10,548 nt of DNA from Larix sibirica (GCA_004151065.3 NWUY0300001318.1:42645-53192), one strand, 5' to 3'. Positions 1-8,420 are shown, counted from the stretch's first letter. Made by a program: numbers and translations. The notes: generated by a model from the sequence alone, not told the origin.

Positions 1-1813
1 AAAGGTTGCTCGTCACTGTCACCTCAACTCACAAACTCTCATTTCAAGCTTTGTCTTTAAATCTAAGCCTAGGGGGTATCCCAATTAGATTGATTATTAG
101 TTTAAGTCTAGATGGAAGATATAGCAATGCTAAAGTTCATCTAGGCATTTCTAAGCACAATATACAATGCAAATTTAGTTCATGCACTTAAAAAAAAGCT
201 TGAACAACATGTAAAATAATCATTAACAACGGATGTTCAAACTTGGCTAATGAATTCCCTTCTTATATTTAATAACAATGGTAAACCCAATAGCAATGAA
301 ACAAGACAATATACTAAATCCACAATAATAACATTTAGCAATATGTCTTAATTATTCACTAAATGAATTAGATATTATCAATAAAGCACAATAACCATTG
401 ACAATAGCAAAGATAACAATAACCGCTTGTTGGATAAATACAAATGCTAAGACCCAATCAATAACACTTAGATTATTAATTATTAGTGATTAGAGCTTGA
501 AGGACTTTGGTGGTTAGAACCACTGAAAATTTCCTACTTGTATTTATGATTAATTTATTTAGATGTAACAAGGAAAAACTTAATTCTAGGTTACTTAAAA
601 TGTTAAATAATAAAAAATTATAATAGCTAGGAAAATTACCTAAAATAACATTTTTTCTTATCAAATTCTTCCAACTAGTTGCTGCAAATTATTAGTTATA
701 TGTTGCATACTGAAAAAAATTGTAGCAAAGTAATTCTTTCCAAATCTAGAATAAAATAGTGAAATTTTCAAAATTACTAAATATGAAATTTTTTCTATTT
801 TTTAGGAAATTTCCAGATTGCAGAAATTGCATTAAATAAATAAAAATTCAAAAATGATATCTAATCAGGAGATAAATACTAGATTTTTCAATCTAAATAA
901 TATTCAATTAAACACAAATTTTAATTTATTTTTCAAAAATATATGGATTTTTGTGGAAAATAAATCTGAAAATGAAGGTTGAACTATAACAAAAATTTCC
1001 AAATTTTTATCTAATGCTAATTTCCCCAAATAAAATTTATGTATGGTATTCCAAGGAATAACTAACAATTTTCTGAATTTTAATAAATTTTCCATGGAAT
1101 GAAAATTCAGAAAATTAAAATATCTACTCAAGATATTTTAATTTAACCAATAGATTAGGTGAAATCCAAAATATTTTTGAGGTTTTCTTTTAGAGTTAGA
1201 TTCCACCAACTAAAACAAAGAAAATAAAAGAAATTTACTTTGATTTTATAGATGGTTGCAAGAGAAATAAGAGAGACAAGTACCTTACCTTTTGGGGGGG
1301 GCATAGAGTCAACAAATAATTTCTTCAATGGACTTGTTCTACAAAGATCACCTAGAAATAGTAAGTGCTCAAGGCCTCCAACCCTTCATATATGTATTGG
1401 AAGCTATAATCATGCAAAATTACAAAGGGGGAATGGACGACTCCTCTACTTCTTACTTGAATGATACCTACACTAGAAAGGTTAGGTTTGCAAAATCTTA
1501 ATGAGGATTAGTAAAAAGAAGAACCTCCCTCTATGCAAGAAAATCAATTGAATCCATATTAAACTCTTACCATAGATCCAATCCCTTTGGACAATATTTC
1601 CCCTAAAGAAGCTCAAAATAAATAAAACATAATGTTAACATAATATTACCTCCAATAGAATAAACATGAACAAGAAAAATACCATCACCGACAGGATGCT
1701 CCAAGATTTGACCTCCAAATCCAAAGAAAAATTTATTATAGAAGAAATGTCTTTTACAAAGATAGTTCTCTTGTAGCACCAACAACCAACAGATGAAATG
1801 AAATAGGAGCTTT

Positions 1814-1823
1814 CATTTTATAG
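1814..1823 (-). promoter_or_regulatory. TATA-like box in repeat copy 1
   Basis: On the minus strand this reads CTATAAAATG, a good plant TATA-box match. Three TTC/GAA palindromes lie upstream on that strand (1869-1876, 2040-2047, 2076-2083). The arrangement would suit an LTR U3/R promoter reading towards base 1, but no transcript or terminal structure confirms it. Such boxes arise easily by chance in AT-rich DNA. Confidence 0.3.
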
Positions 1824-1868
1824 CTTTAGAAGCTCAACCTCTTCTCATTAAAAAATAATAATTTTTAC

Positions 1869-2084
1869 TTCTAGAAGACTCAAAACCCTAACAAATCCCT
1901 CGACATGAGAAATAATATAAAAAAATCACCAAATGGTTGAGAATGGCCAAAAGGAGAGGACAATAGCTCAAAGAGGGCCAATGATTTGCTTAGGAAGGAT
2001 AAATGACCAAAAGGAGGGGGGGTGACTTTGCGTTTGAGAGAAGCTTCTAGCTTTCCTTGGCAGGTGTGGGCCTAAGAAGCTTCT
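1869..2084 (-). promoter_or_regulatory. Heat-shock-element-like palindromes, copy 1
   Basis: TTCTAGAA at 1869-1876 and two AGAAGCTTCT sites at 2039-2048 and 2075-2084 (36 bp apart) have the inverted TTC/GAA units with two-base spacing known from heat shock factor sites. None forms the three-unit array that binds strongly. They lie about 50-260 bp upstream of the minus-strand TATA-like box. The same set occurs in copy 2 (5213-5428). The regulatory role is inference only. Confidence 0.25.
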
Positions 2085-2409
2085 AAAGCTCCTAACCAAC
2101 TCCAAAAAGGTAGGGAAGGGTCCATTTAGGTCAAACAAGGGACAAAACCAAGGGCAAATTAAGGAAAGATGGCCACATGTGTCAGGAAAGGAGGGACGGC
2201 TCACACGGGTGGGCTCTAGGAGGGACATTTTAGCACTTAGAGGAGGGTGTTTGGGAAGTTAGGGGTCTAGATAGGCTTGGGAGAGTTGAAGTACTAGGAT
2301 AGACCTAAAAAGTAGGGGGGTGCTAGCCTAGGTGGCTAGTTTAGGAGGGTGCATTGGGATGCATAAGATTTGCATGAAAATATGGTGAGGGTCTCACATT
2401 AGAAGGGGA

Positions 2410-2459
2410 AACTTTAAGTTATAAAGTTAATGATCAATTAGAACATTTAACTTAAAGTT
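2410..2459. repeat. 12-bp inverted repeat, copy 1
   Basis: AACTTTAAGTTA at 2410-2421 is the exact reverse complement of TAACTTAAAGTT at 2448-2459. The loop is 26 bases and contains TGATCA. Copy 2 carries it at 5754-5803. AT-rich arms of this length can occur by chance, and no function is assigned. Confidence 0.7.
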
Positions 2460-2706
2460 AGACTTAGAGAAGCTATGTCCTAACCTCATTTTAACTTGTT
2501 TTTAACCACTAGGATATTAGAATTATCATGTAACCATGTGCAAGAGAGACTCCTAAGACTCTAGACTCTAACTTGACATTACATAAGTGTCCATGGTGAC
2601 CATATACATTAGATGTTTACATTACATAGACTCATACGGTTCAAGTGCTCTAACGTATGGTGAATTGCACCTAGGTCCCCGACTTGGAGGATTTCGAATG
2701 AAAAAA

Positions 2707-2748
2707 CCTTGGATTATTTATGATCGTGAAGATGTAAATAATCCTCGG
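2707..2748. repeat. Hairpin-forming inverted repeat, copy 1
   Basis: CCTTGGATTATTTA at 2707-2720 faces TAAATAATCCTCGG at 2735-2748. Twelve of 14 positions pair, with an unbroken 10-bp inner stem around a 14-base loop. A run of A follows at 2750-2757. It does not look like a bacterial-type terminator in this plant setting. It may be a structured part of a retroelement leader or LTR, but that is a guess. Confidence 0.7.
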
Positions 2749-2871
2749 TAAAAAAAACACTCAGGAGACAATCCCTTTGTGCAATCGTCATAGGGGCGCT
2801 AAGTATAAGTGATAGCTGGCCCTTCACATATACAAAATACATCTTAGTTACATCATTACATTACATTACAA

Positions 2872-2940
2872 CCATGGATCACCTGATACAATGGTACAGT
2901 TTACATGACTGGCTTAGACAAGCCATACATTGAACATCAT
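2872..2940. repeat. 70-bp unit at the end of copy 1
   Basis: A 69-base unit beginning ccatggatcacctg and ending gaacatcat, cut by the N. It contains a small hairpin (TGGCTT / AAGCCA, 4-base loop, 2910-2925). At the end of copy 2 a second, diverged unit follows the N, so the missing sequence here may be more units. Confidence 0.75.
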
Positions 2941-2941
2941 N
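2941..2941. other. Single N at the copy 1 / spacer join
   Basis: One ambiguous base sits between the end of repeat copy 1 and a TA microsatellite. Because the same position after copy 2 also holds a single N, this is probably an assembly join or collapsed gap of unknown length, not a true single base. Features read across it should not be trusted. Confidence 0.85.
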
Positions 2942-2964
2942 TATATATATATAGATATATATTA
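2942..2964. repeat. TA microsatellite
   Basis: An alternating TA run with one G interruption (tatagatatata), directly after the N. A simple repeat at a join is a common cause of assembly breaks. No function is inferred. Confidence 0.9.
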
Positions 2965-3277
2965 AAAAAATGGCCTCAAGGCTATGTCCTCTAATTAATA
3001 GGAATTCCAAAACCTCTTGAAGAACTATTCTATTTTTTGGTAAGTACATTTTATGTTTACAAAAAAAATATTTACAATGGACATCATAACGTCTTCTATA
3101 AAGCAACTAATGCCAAAATAAAATCAGAATAAGCAATGGGATCAAGAGATTGGGCATCTTTAATCAATGGACAGAGTCACAGACCTTAGCCAAGTGCTTA
3201 TGGCATATCTCATCCCACCACAAGGAGTAAAAAGTAGACAATGAGCTATGCTCATTCTCAAAAACAAACTTACACTT

Positions 3278-3290
3278 TGTTAGCACCCAA
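3278..3290. other. LTR-like terminal motif TGTTAGCACCCAA
   Basis: The sequence TGTTAGCACCC, or GGGTGCTAACA on the other strand, has the TG...CA form with a short inverted terminal repeat seen at many plant LTR ends (known for the class). It lies 66 bases before the point where the two long copies can be compared. No matching opposite terminus, primer binding site or target duplication was found, so this is only a candidate boundary of the repeated unit. Confidence 0.25.
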
Positions 3291-5157
3291 TTTGTACATG
3301 AGCAGACAAAATCCCAACCCACTAGCAAAACCTAGGTGGCAACAAAGGTTGCTCGTCACTGTCACCTCAACTCACAAACTCTCATTTCAAGCTTTGTCTT
3401 TAAATCTAAGCCTAGGGGGTATCCCAATTAGATTGATTATTAGTTTAAGTCTAGATGGAAGATATAGCAATGCTAAAGTTCATCTAGGCATTTCTAAGCA
3501 CAATATACAATGCAAATTTAGTTCATGCACTTAAAAAAAAGCTTGAACAACATGTAAAATAATCATTAACAACGGATGTTCAAACTTGGCTAATGAATTC
3601 CCTTCTTATATTTAATAACAATGGTAAACCCAATAGCAATGAAACAAGACAATATACTAAATCCACAATAATAACATTTAGCAATATGTCTTAATTATTC
3701 ACTAAATGAATTAGATATTATCAATAAAGCACAATAACCATTGACAATAGCAAAGATAACAATAACCGCTTGTTGGATAAATACAAATGCTAAGACCCAA
3801 TCAATAACACTTAGATTATTAATTATTAGTGATTAGAGCTTGAAGGACTTTGGTGGTTAGAACCACTGAAAATTTCCTACTTGTATTTATGATTAATTTA
3901 TTTAGATGTAACAAGGAAAAACTTAATTCTAGGTTACTTAAAATGTTAAATAATAAAAAATTATAATAGCTAGGAAAATTACCTAAAATAACATTTTTTC
4001 TTATCAAATTCTTCCAACTAGTTGCTGCAAATTATTAGTTATATGTTGCATACTGAAAAAAATTGTAGCAAAGTAATTCTTTCCAAATCTAGAATAAAAT
4101 AGTGAAATTTTCAAAATTACTAAATATGAAATTTTTTCTATTTTTTAGGAAATTTCCAGATTGCAGAAATTGCATTAAATAAATAAAAATTCAAAAATGA
4201 TATCTAATCAGGAGATAAATACTAGATTTTTCAATCTAAATAATATTCAATTAAACACAAATTTTAATTTATTTTTCAAAAATATATGGATTTTTGTGGA
4301 AAATAAATCTGAAAATGAAGGTTGAACTATAACAAAAATTTCCAAATTTTTATCTAATGCTAATTTCCCCAAATAAAATTTATGTATGGTATTCCAAGGA
4401 ATAACTAACAATTTTCTGAATTTTAATAAATTTTCCATGGAATGAAAATTCAGAAAATTAAAATATCTACTCAAGATATTTTAATTTAACCAATAGATTA
4501 GGTGAAATCCAAAATATTTTTGAGGTTTTCTTTTAGAGTTAGATTCCACCAACTAAAACAAAGAAAATAAAAGAAATTTACTTTGATTTTATAGATGGTT
4601 GCAAGAGAAATAAGAGAGACAAGTACCTTACCTTTTGGGGGGGGGCATAGAGTCAACAAATAATTTCTTCAATGGACTTGTTCTACAAAGATCACCTAGA
4701 AATAGTAAGTGCTCAAGGCCTCCAACCCTTCATATATGTATTGGAAGCTATAATCATGCAAAATTACAAAGGGGGAATGGACGACTCCTCTACTTCTTAC
4801 TTGAATGATACCTACACTAGAAAGGTTAGGTTTGCAAAATCTTAATGAGGATTAGTACAAAGAAGAACCTCCCTCTATGCAAGAAAATCAATTGAATCCA
4901 TATTAAACTCTTACCATAGATCCAATCCCTTTGGACAATATTTCCCCTAAAGAAGCTCAAAATAAATAAAACATAATGTTAACATAATATTACCTCCAAT
5001 AGAATAAACATGAACAAGAAAAATACCATCACCGACAGGATGCTCCAAGATTTGACCTCCAAATCCAAAGAAAAATTTATTATAGAAGAAATGTCTTTTA
5101 CAAAGATAGTTCTCTTGTAGCACCAACAACCAACAGATGAAATGAAATAGGAGCTTT

Positions 5158-5167
5158 CATTTTATAG
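5158..5167 (-). promoter_or_regulatory. TATA-like box in repeat copy 2
   Basis: Identical to the site at 1814-1823, with the same upstream palindromes at about 5213-5220, 5384-5391 and 5420-5427. Its caveats are the same. Confidence 0.3.
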
Positions 5168-5753
5168 CTTTAGAAGCTCAACCTCTTCTCATTAAAAAAT
5201 AATAATTTTTACTTCTAGAAGACTCAAAACCCTAACAAATCCCTCGACATGAGAAATAATATAAAAAAATCACCAAATGGTTGAGAATGGCCAAAAGGAG
5301 AGGACAATAGCTCAAAGAGGGCCAATGATTTGCTTAGGAAGGATAAATGACCAAAAGGAGGGGGGGTGACTTTGCGTTTGAGAGAAGCTTCTAGCTTTCC
5401 TTGGCAGGTGTGGGCCTAAGAAGCTTCTAAAGCTCCTAACCAACTCCAAAAAGGTAGGGAAGGGTCCATTTAGGTCAAACAAGGGACAAAACCAAGGGCA
5501 AATTAAGGAAAGATGGCCACATGTGTCAGGAAAGGAGGGACGGCTCACACGGGTGGGCTCTAGGAGGGACATTTTAGCACTTAGAGGAGGGTGTTTGGGA
5601 AGTTAGGGGTCTAGATAGGCTTGGGAGAGTTGAAGTACTAGGATAGACCTAAAAAGTAGGGGGGTGCTAGCCTAGGTGGCTAGTTTAGGAGGGTGCATTG
5701 GGATGCATAAGATTTGCATGAAAATATGGTGAGGGTCTCACATTAGAAGGGGA

Positions 5754-5803
5754 AACTTTAAGTTATAAAGTTAATGATCAATTAGAACATTTAACTTAAA
5801 GTT
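5754..5803. repeat. 12-bp inverted repeat, copy 2
   Basis: Same palindromic pair as at 2410-2459, carried in the second copy of the long repeat. Confidence 0.7.
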
Positions 5804-6050
5804 AGACTTAGAGAAGCTATGTCCTAACCTCATTTTAACTTGTTTTTAACCACTAGGATATTAGAATTATCATGTAACCATGTGCAAGAGAGACTCCTAA
5901 GACTCTAGACTCTAACTTGACATTACATAAGTGTCCATGGTGACCATATACATTAGATGTTTACATTACATAGACTCATACGGTTCAAGTGCTCTAACGT
6001 ATGGTGAATTGCACCTAGGTCCCCGACTTGGAGGATTTCGAATGAAAAAA

Positions 6051-6092
6051 CCTTGGATTATTTATGATCGTGAAGATGTAAATAATCCTCGG
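6051..6092. repeat. Hairpin-forming inverted repeat, copy 2
   Basis: Same stem-loop as at 2707-2748, in the second copy of the long repeat. Confidence 0.7.
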
Positions 6093-6215
6093 TAAAAAAA
6101 ACACTCAGGAGACAATCCCTTTGTGCAATCGTCATAGGGGCGCTAAGTATAAGTGATAGCTGGCCCTTCACATATACAAAATACATCTTAGTTACATCAT
6201 TACATTACATTACAA

Positions 6216-6356
6216 CCATGGATCACCTGATACAATGGTACAGTTTACATGACTGGCTTAGACAAGCCATACATTGAACATCATNCCATGGATCACTTGA
6301 TACAATGATACAGTTTTTACATAATTGGCTTAGACAAGCCATACATTGAACATCAT
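6216..6356. repeat. Two tandem ~70-bp units spanning the N at 6285
   Basis: Unit A is 6216-6284 (69 bases) and unit B is 6286-6356 (71 bases). They differ by four substitutions and a 2-base gap. All four substitutions are transitions, with C or G in A and T or A in B, which fits decay of methylated cytosines. Each unit holds the TGGCTT/AAGCCA hairpin. Tandem repetition is clear, but the number of units in the real genome is uncertain because of the N. Confidence 0.85.
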
Positions 6357-6414
6357 CTGAATCATCTACATCTTTACCCCTGGATAAGTCCTCGTACAAT
6401 CTGAGGGGTAACAC
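6223..6414 (-). CDS. Unidentified repeat-coding frame with CxxC pairs
   Basis: The minus strand is open for 63 codons across the N. It starts with a non-ATG codon, passes an acidic stretch (DVDDSDD) and then DVQCMACLSQLCKNC, followed by a second copy, DVQCMACLSQ. If the N is exactly one base, the period is 72 bases and the repeat stays in frame. The 2-base gap in the downstream unit then changes its tail and brings a stop. The Cys spacing (CxxC, four residues, CxxC in the first copy) is reminiscent of zinc-binding knuckles but matches no family I know. No start, promoter or homologous partner is visible. It could be a decayed retroelement reading frame or chance. Confidence 0.2.
   Translation of the reverse strand: MLPLRLYEDLSRGKDVDDSDDVQCMACLSQLCKNCIIVSSDPWXDVQCMACLSQSCKLYHCIR
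6285..6285. other. Single N inside the tandem 70-bp units
   Basis: The second ambiguous base lies at the same position relative to the long repeat as the N at 2941. It probably marks an unresolved tandem array or scaffold join. Confidence 0.85.
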
Positions 6415-7321
6415 ACCTTACTCTCCAAATGGATAAAGTTGAAATCCACAAGCACTGCCAAATCCCAAAGAATGCAGTACGAACAAGAAAAAGGTAATCT
6501 CCAAATATTGTAGCATGCCAATGCAACTCCTCAAAGAGAGTTGAAAATTGATCCTCAAAATAACTCCAACATTTGGAATAATCATTAGTGTACAAGTTTG
6601 AGGACCAAACTGATCGACACGAGAAAGTTGATAAAATTATGGTGCATGTTCCTCGTCTATTGGAAGAGCATTTCACAAGTTGGAGCAACAAAAGCCTACA
6701 AGACAAGAAGAAGTCGACTGTCAATTGTCAAGAGCATGCATGAAATAGAGAGAAGTTGCAGTGTTCGAACACCCAAAATGGAACTACTATTGCAAAAATG
6801 GAAATAACCAAAATAGAAACATAAAGTAAGAGATAAAAGCAATGAAAAAAGTTGGGGGAACCTGCACACCCAAGGGATAGAGGAAGACATTTCCAATAAA
6901 CACTAGTTCATGGAATAATATGGTTGATTATCCTGAAAAATGACATAAAATACATATGAGATGGAGGGAAACGCCTATTTATAAAAATAATGATGCAAAA
7001 AGCCTAACAAAACCCTAAATTGAGATTTATTCCAGTAGTAAAGTCATTAGGCCCTTATTATATATAAGTGACATTTTTTCTACCAAAATGATTACTATAT
7101 TTTATTAAAAATCCATAGACCAGAGTCATGATGTAGTTATTTGAATTTTGTTATCACCCAGTACTTCCAAAAATTCAAACAGAGTGCATGTTAACATTAT
7201 AAACCAGGAGTGCCTCCTCAAAATTCAGCAAGTGTACTACCTATAGAACCATCCTACTATGAAAATAAAATGGAAAAACATATAAACATTGGTAAAACAA
7301 AATAATTATGGTTTTAGGTAG
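6357..7321. other. No gene recognised
   Basis: About 1 kb of unique sequence. The minus strand is open at 6374-6724 (116 codons, starting TTG, no Met) and at 6696-6896, but neither translation resembles a protein family I recognise. The second is largely hydrophobic. A minus-strand TATA-like box at 6972-6983 stands about 80 bases before an ATG at 6888-6890. That could be a real but unidentified start of transcription. Confidence 0.5.
6972..6983 (-). promoter_or_regulatory. TATA-like box TATAAATAGGCG
   Basis: On the minus strand the sequence TATAAATAGG matches the plant TATA consensus well. An ATG follows about 80 bases downstream (6888-6890) and opens a short hydrophobic frame to 6696. With no recognised product or splice support, the promoter remains a candidate only. 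Confidence 0.25.
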
Positions 7322-7525
7322 GCACTTGCTGCCATTTCTAATGCATCTCGAGCAGTTGGGGTTGTATCTTCTAAAAGTGCAAAGGTCCATATGCTTTTGA
7401 GTGAATTGGCCAAGGAGAGTCAAACCAAAGCTTCAATTCTTCAATATCTAGAAATACCACCTTCAATGTTGAGATGTGCCCAATTACTAAATGTTGGAGG
7501 TTTTAGAGGTCCAAACAAGTGCTAA
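7322..7525 (+). CDS. Exon-like frame, unidentified protein
   Basis: After an AG at 7320-7321, preceded by the T-rich stretch ggttttaggt, the + strand is open for 67 codons to a TAA at 7523-7525. The translation looks like real protein. It has an Ala/Ser-rich helix-like start (ALAAISNASRAVGVV), then AKVHMLLSELAKESQTKA, then LQYLEIPPSMLRCAQLLN. This residue balance is unlike the low-complexity frames nearby. The frame needs no ATG if it is an internal or last exon, with the acceptor at 7320-7321. I do not recognise the family. Upstream exons are not visible within the window. It may be a gene fragment carried by a transposon, a pseudogene piece, or the end of a gene with a long intron. Confidence 0.3.
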   Translation, partial: ALAAISNASRAVGVVSSKSAKVHMLLSELAKESQTKASILQYLEIPPSMLRCAQLLNVGGFRGPNKC

Positions 7526-8009
7526 CCTCCCAAGCTTGGAGCTATCAAATGTGACGTTGCATATCACCATGGGATGGTAAATTCGCTTCTCCATGCTCGG
7601 ATTGCATGATATCCAGTCTTTTTCTACAACGAATGACGACGAAACTAGCATGGGATGCAACCTCATTTCATTGCCCTAATGCAAATAGTGGAGCTCTTCG
7701 ACCAAACAACAGTAGCAATGCAAGTGATTCAAGGCCATGGTGGGGAACATGTAGTCAAGGCACCATCAACACAAAGTCTAGAGAATTGTGAAGAGAATGG
7801 GGTGGGACTCTAGGAGGATGGCTCCATCGTTGTGTAATGTAGGGGATGTATTGTCGACCCTCCCTTTAATCAACTACATGCAAAAGGATGGGGACAAATC
7901 ACTAATATGCGTAGAGTTATGCCACCTCCTTCGTTCATTAAATTTACTTGATTGGAGTGGGGTGGGGAGGAGGCCCCCCTTCAAAACAACTTGTTTTTAT
8001 CAGGAATGA
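7526..8009. other. No gene recognised
   Basis: Several short open frames lie on the + strand here (for example 7606-7791 and 7788-8009), but their translations have no domain-like pattern. I see no repeat, RNA gene or element end. It may be the 3' flank or tail of the RNase H-bearing element on the minus strand. Confidence 0.5.
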
Positions 8010-8420
8010 TTATGGACACGGGACGAAGGTATGGTGGGTTACCCCATTCTTGTTGGTGATGAGAATGCCTTTCCCAAAAATGGCTCCTTGATTCACCCTT
8101 TCATCCACGTCGGAATTGTTATCTCAAAAGAAGTGGAAGAGGGTTGCTTCATGAAATTTCTTGAGTAGAAGTTGAGCTCTCTAGATGATATGAGAGATGG
8201 AGGGAGAGGAGATGACGTTTAGTCCTTTCAATGCCTTGATGATAATTAGAGAGTCTCTTAGAACATATATTGTCACTTGAACAAAGGAGCCAAGCAGAAC
8301 AAGACCTTGCCAAGTTGTTGGTACTTATGCTTCATTGTTCAATGCAATGCCCAACCCTCATGTAAAGGAGGCTATATATTGTCCCTTAGGGGCTATGATT
8401 ACCCAATCCCCCCTAAACAT
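8010..8420 (-). pseudogene. Retroelement RNase H domain, decayed (LINE-type likely)
   Basis: One minus-strand frame of 136 codons ends at TAA 8010-8012 and reads as an RNase HI-like domain. Its early strand is WVIIAPKGQYIASF. Then come GLGIALNNEA with the Glu of the active site, TWQGLVLLG, RDSLIIIKAL with the second Asp, and DNNSDVDERVNQGA with the C-terminal Asp. The order and spacing fit the RNase H found at the end of plant non-LTR (LINE) polyproteins. The archaeal-type RNase H of some Ty3/gypsy elements is an alternative. Four in-frame stops interrupt it (codons 21, 32, 80 and 99 counted from 8420). The N-terminal DGA-type motif with the first catalytic Asp is missing, so the domain is truncated as well as broken. 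No reverse transcriptase is seen upstream on this strand. Confidence 0.75.

Larger units (their letters stand above)
1..2940. repeat. Long direct repeat, copy 1 (left end cut by window)
   Basis: This block recurs almost perfectly at 3344-6284. By eye I found two differences: a run of 8 G at about 1294-1301 against 9 G in copy 2, and A at 1514 against C at 4858. The repeat already matches at base 1, so its true left end lies outside the window. No coding region is supported. The frames in it are short, mostly lack ATG starts and match no family I recognise. The first 1250 bases are very AT-rich, and 1950-2350 is G-rich on this strand. It may be a long LTR, a LARD-like element, a segmental duplication or a duplicated contig end. 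The repeat itself is certain; its nature is not. Confidence 0.95.
2942..3343. other. Spacer between the two repeat copies
   Basis: About 402 bp, seen once in this window. It begins with the TA run, continues as AT-rich non-coding sequence and ends by running into repeat copy 2. I found no convincing protein, tRNA-primer binding site or polypurine tract in it. The last 60-70 bases may belong to the repeated unit, since the left end of copy 1 is cut off. If the flanking copies were LTRs, this would be an extremely short internal region. Confidence 0.6.
3344..6284. repeat. Long direct repeat, copy 2
   Basis: Second copy of the 2.94 kb block, in the same orientation. The offset is 3343 before the G run and 3344 after it, because of the extra G (9 rather than 8, at about 4637-4645). 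It ends in the same bases (acattgaacatcat) as copy 1, and again an N follows at once. Sequence beyond the N differs from that after copy 1: a diverged copy of the terminal 70-bp unit here, against a TA microsatellite there. The unit could begin earlier than 3344, since copy 1 is cut at the window edge. Two changes in about 2.94 kb mean either a very recent duplication or the same locus, or two alleles of it, assembled twice. Confidence 0.95.

Noticed and set aside
6-191. Short + frame at the start of repeat copy 1 (also 3241-3534 in copy 2)
   Set aside because: It only reads through repeat sequence, has no domain-like pattern, and its extension in copy 2 comes from the spacer. There is no coding evidence.
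904-1131. 75-codon minus frame, repeated at 4247-4474
   Set aside because: Phe/Leu/Lys-rich translation of AT-rich DNA. It recurs only because the DNA is duplicated, so conservation between copies proves nothing.
1252-1464. 70-codon + frame in copy 1
   Set aside because: The extra G in copy 2 breaks it and no family is recognised. It is useful only as a marker of the G8/G9 difference.
1968-2228. 86-codon minus frame, repeated at 5312-5572
   Set aside because: Pro/Ser/Phe-rich translation of the C-rich strand of the G-rich block, typical of a chance frame in skewed sequence.
2707-2757. Helitron 3' end or bacterial-type terminator
   Set aside because: The stem is AT-rich, no CTRR end follows, and the context is plant nuclear DNA.
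2941-6284. A complete LTR retrotransposon with the two long copies as its LTRs
   Set aside because: Internal region only 402 bp, no primer binding site, polypurine tract or target duplication seen, and N joins at both copy ends. Kept only as a hypothesis.
7740-7785. A VDGA string on the minus strand as the missing RNase H start
   Set aside because: It lies beyond the C-terminal end of the RNase H remnant on that strand, so the order is wrong.
7606-8009. Two + frames of 61 and 73 codons
   Set aside because: Composition and order show no domain. The second runs up to the RNase H remnant, which lies on the other strand.
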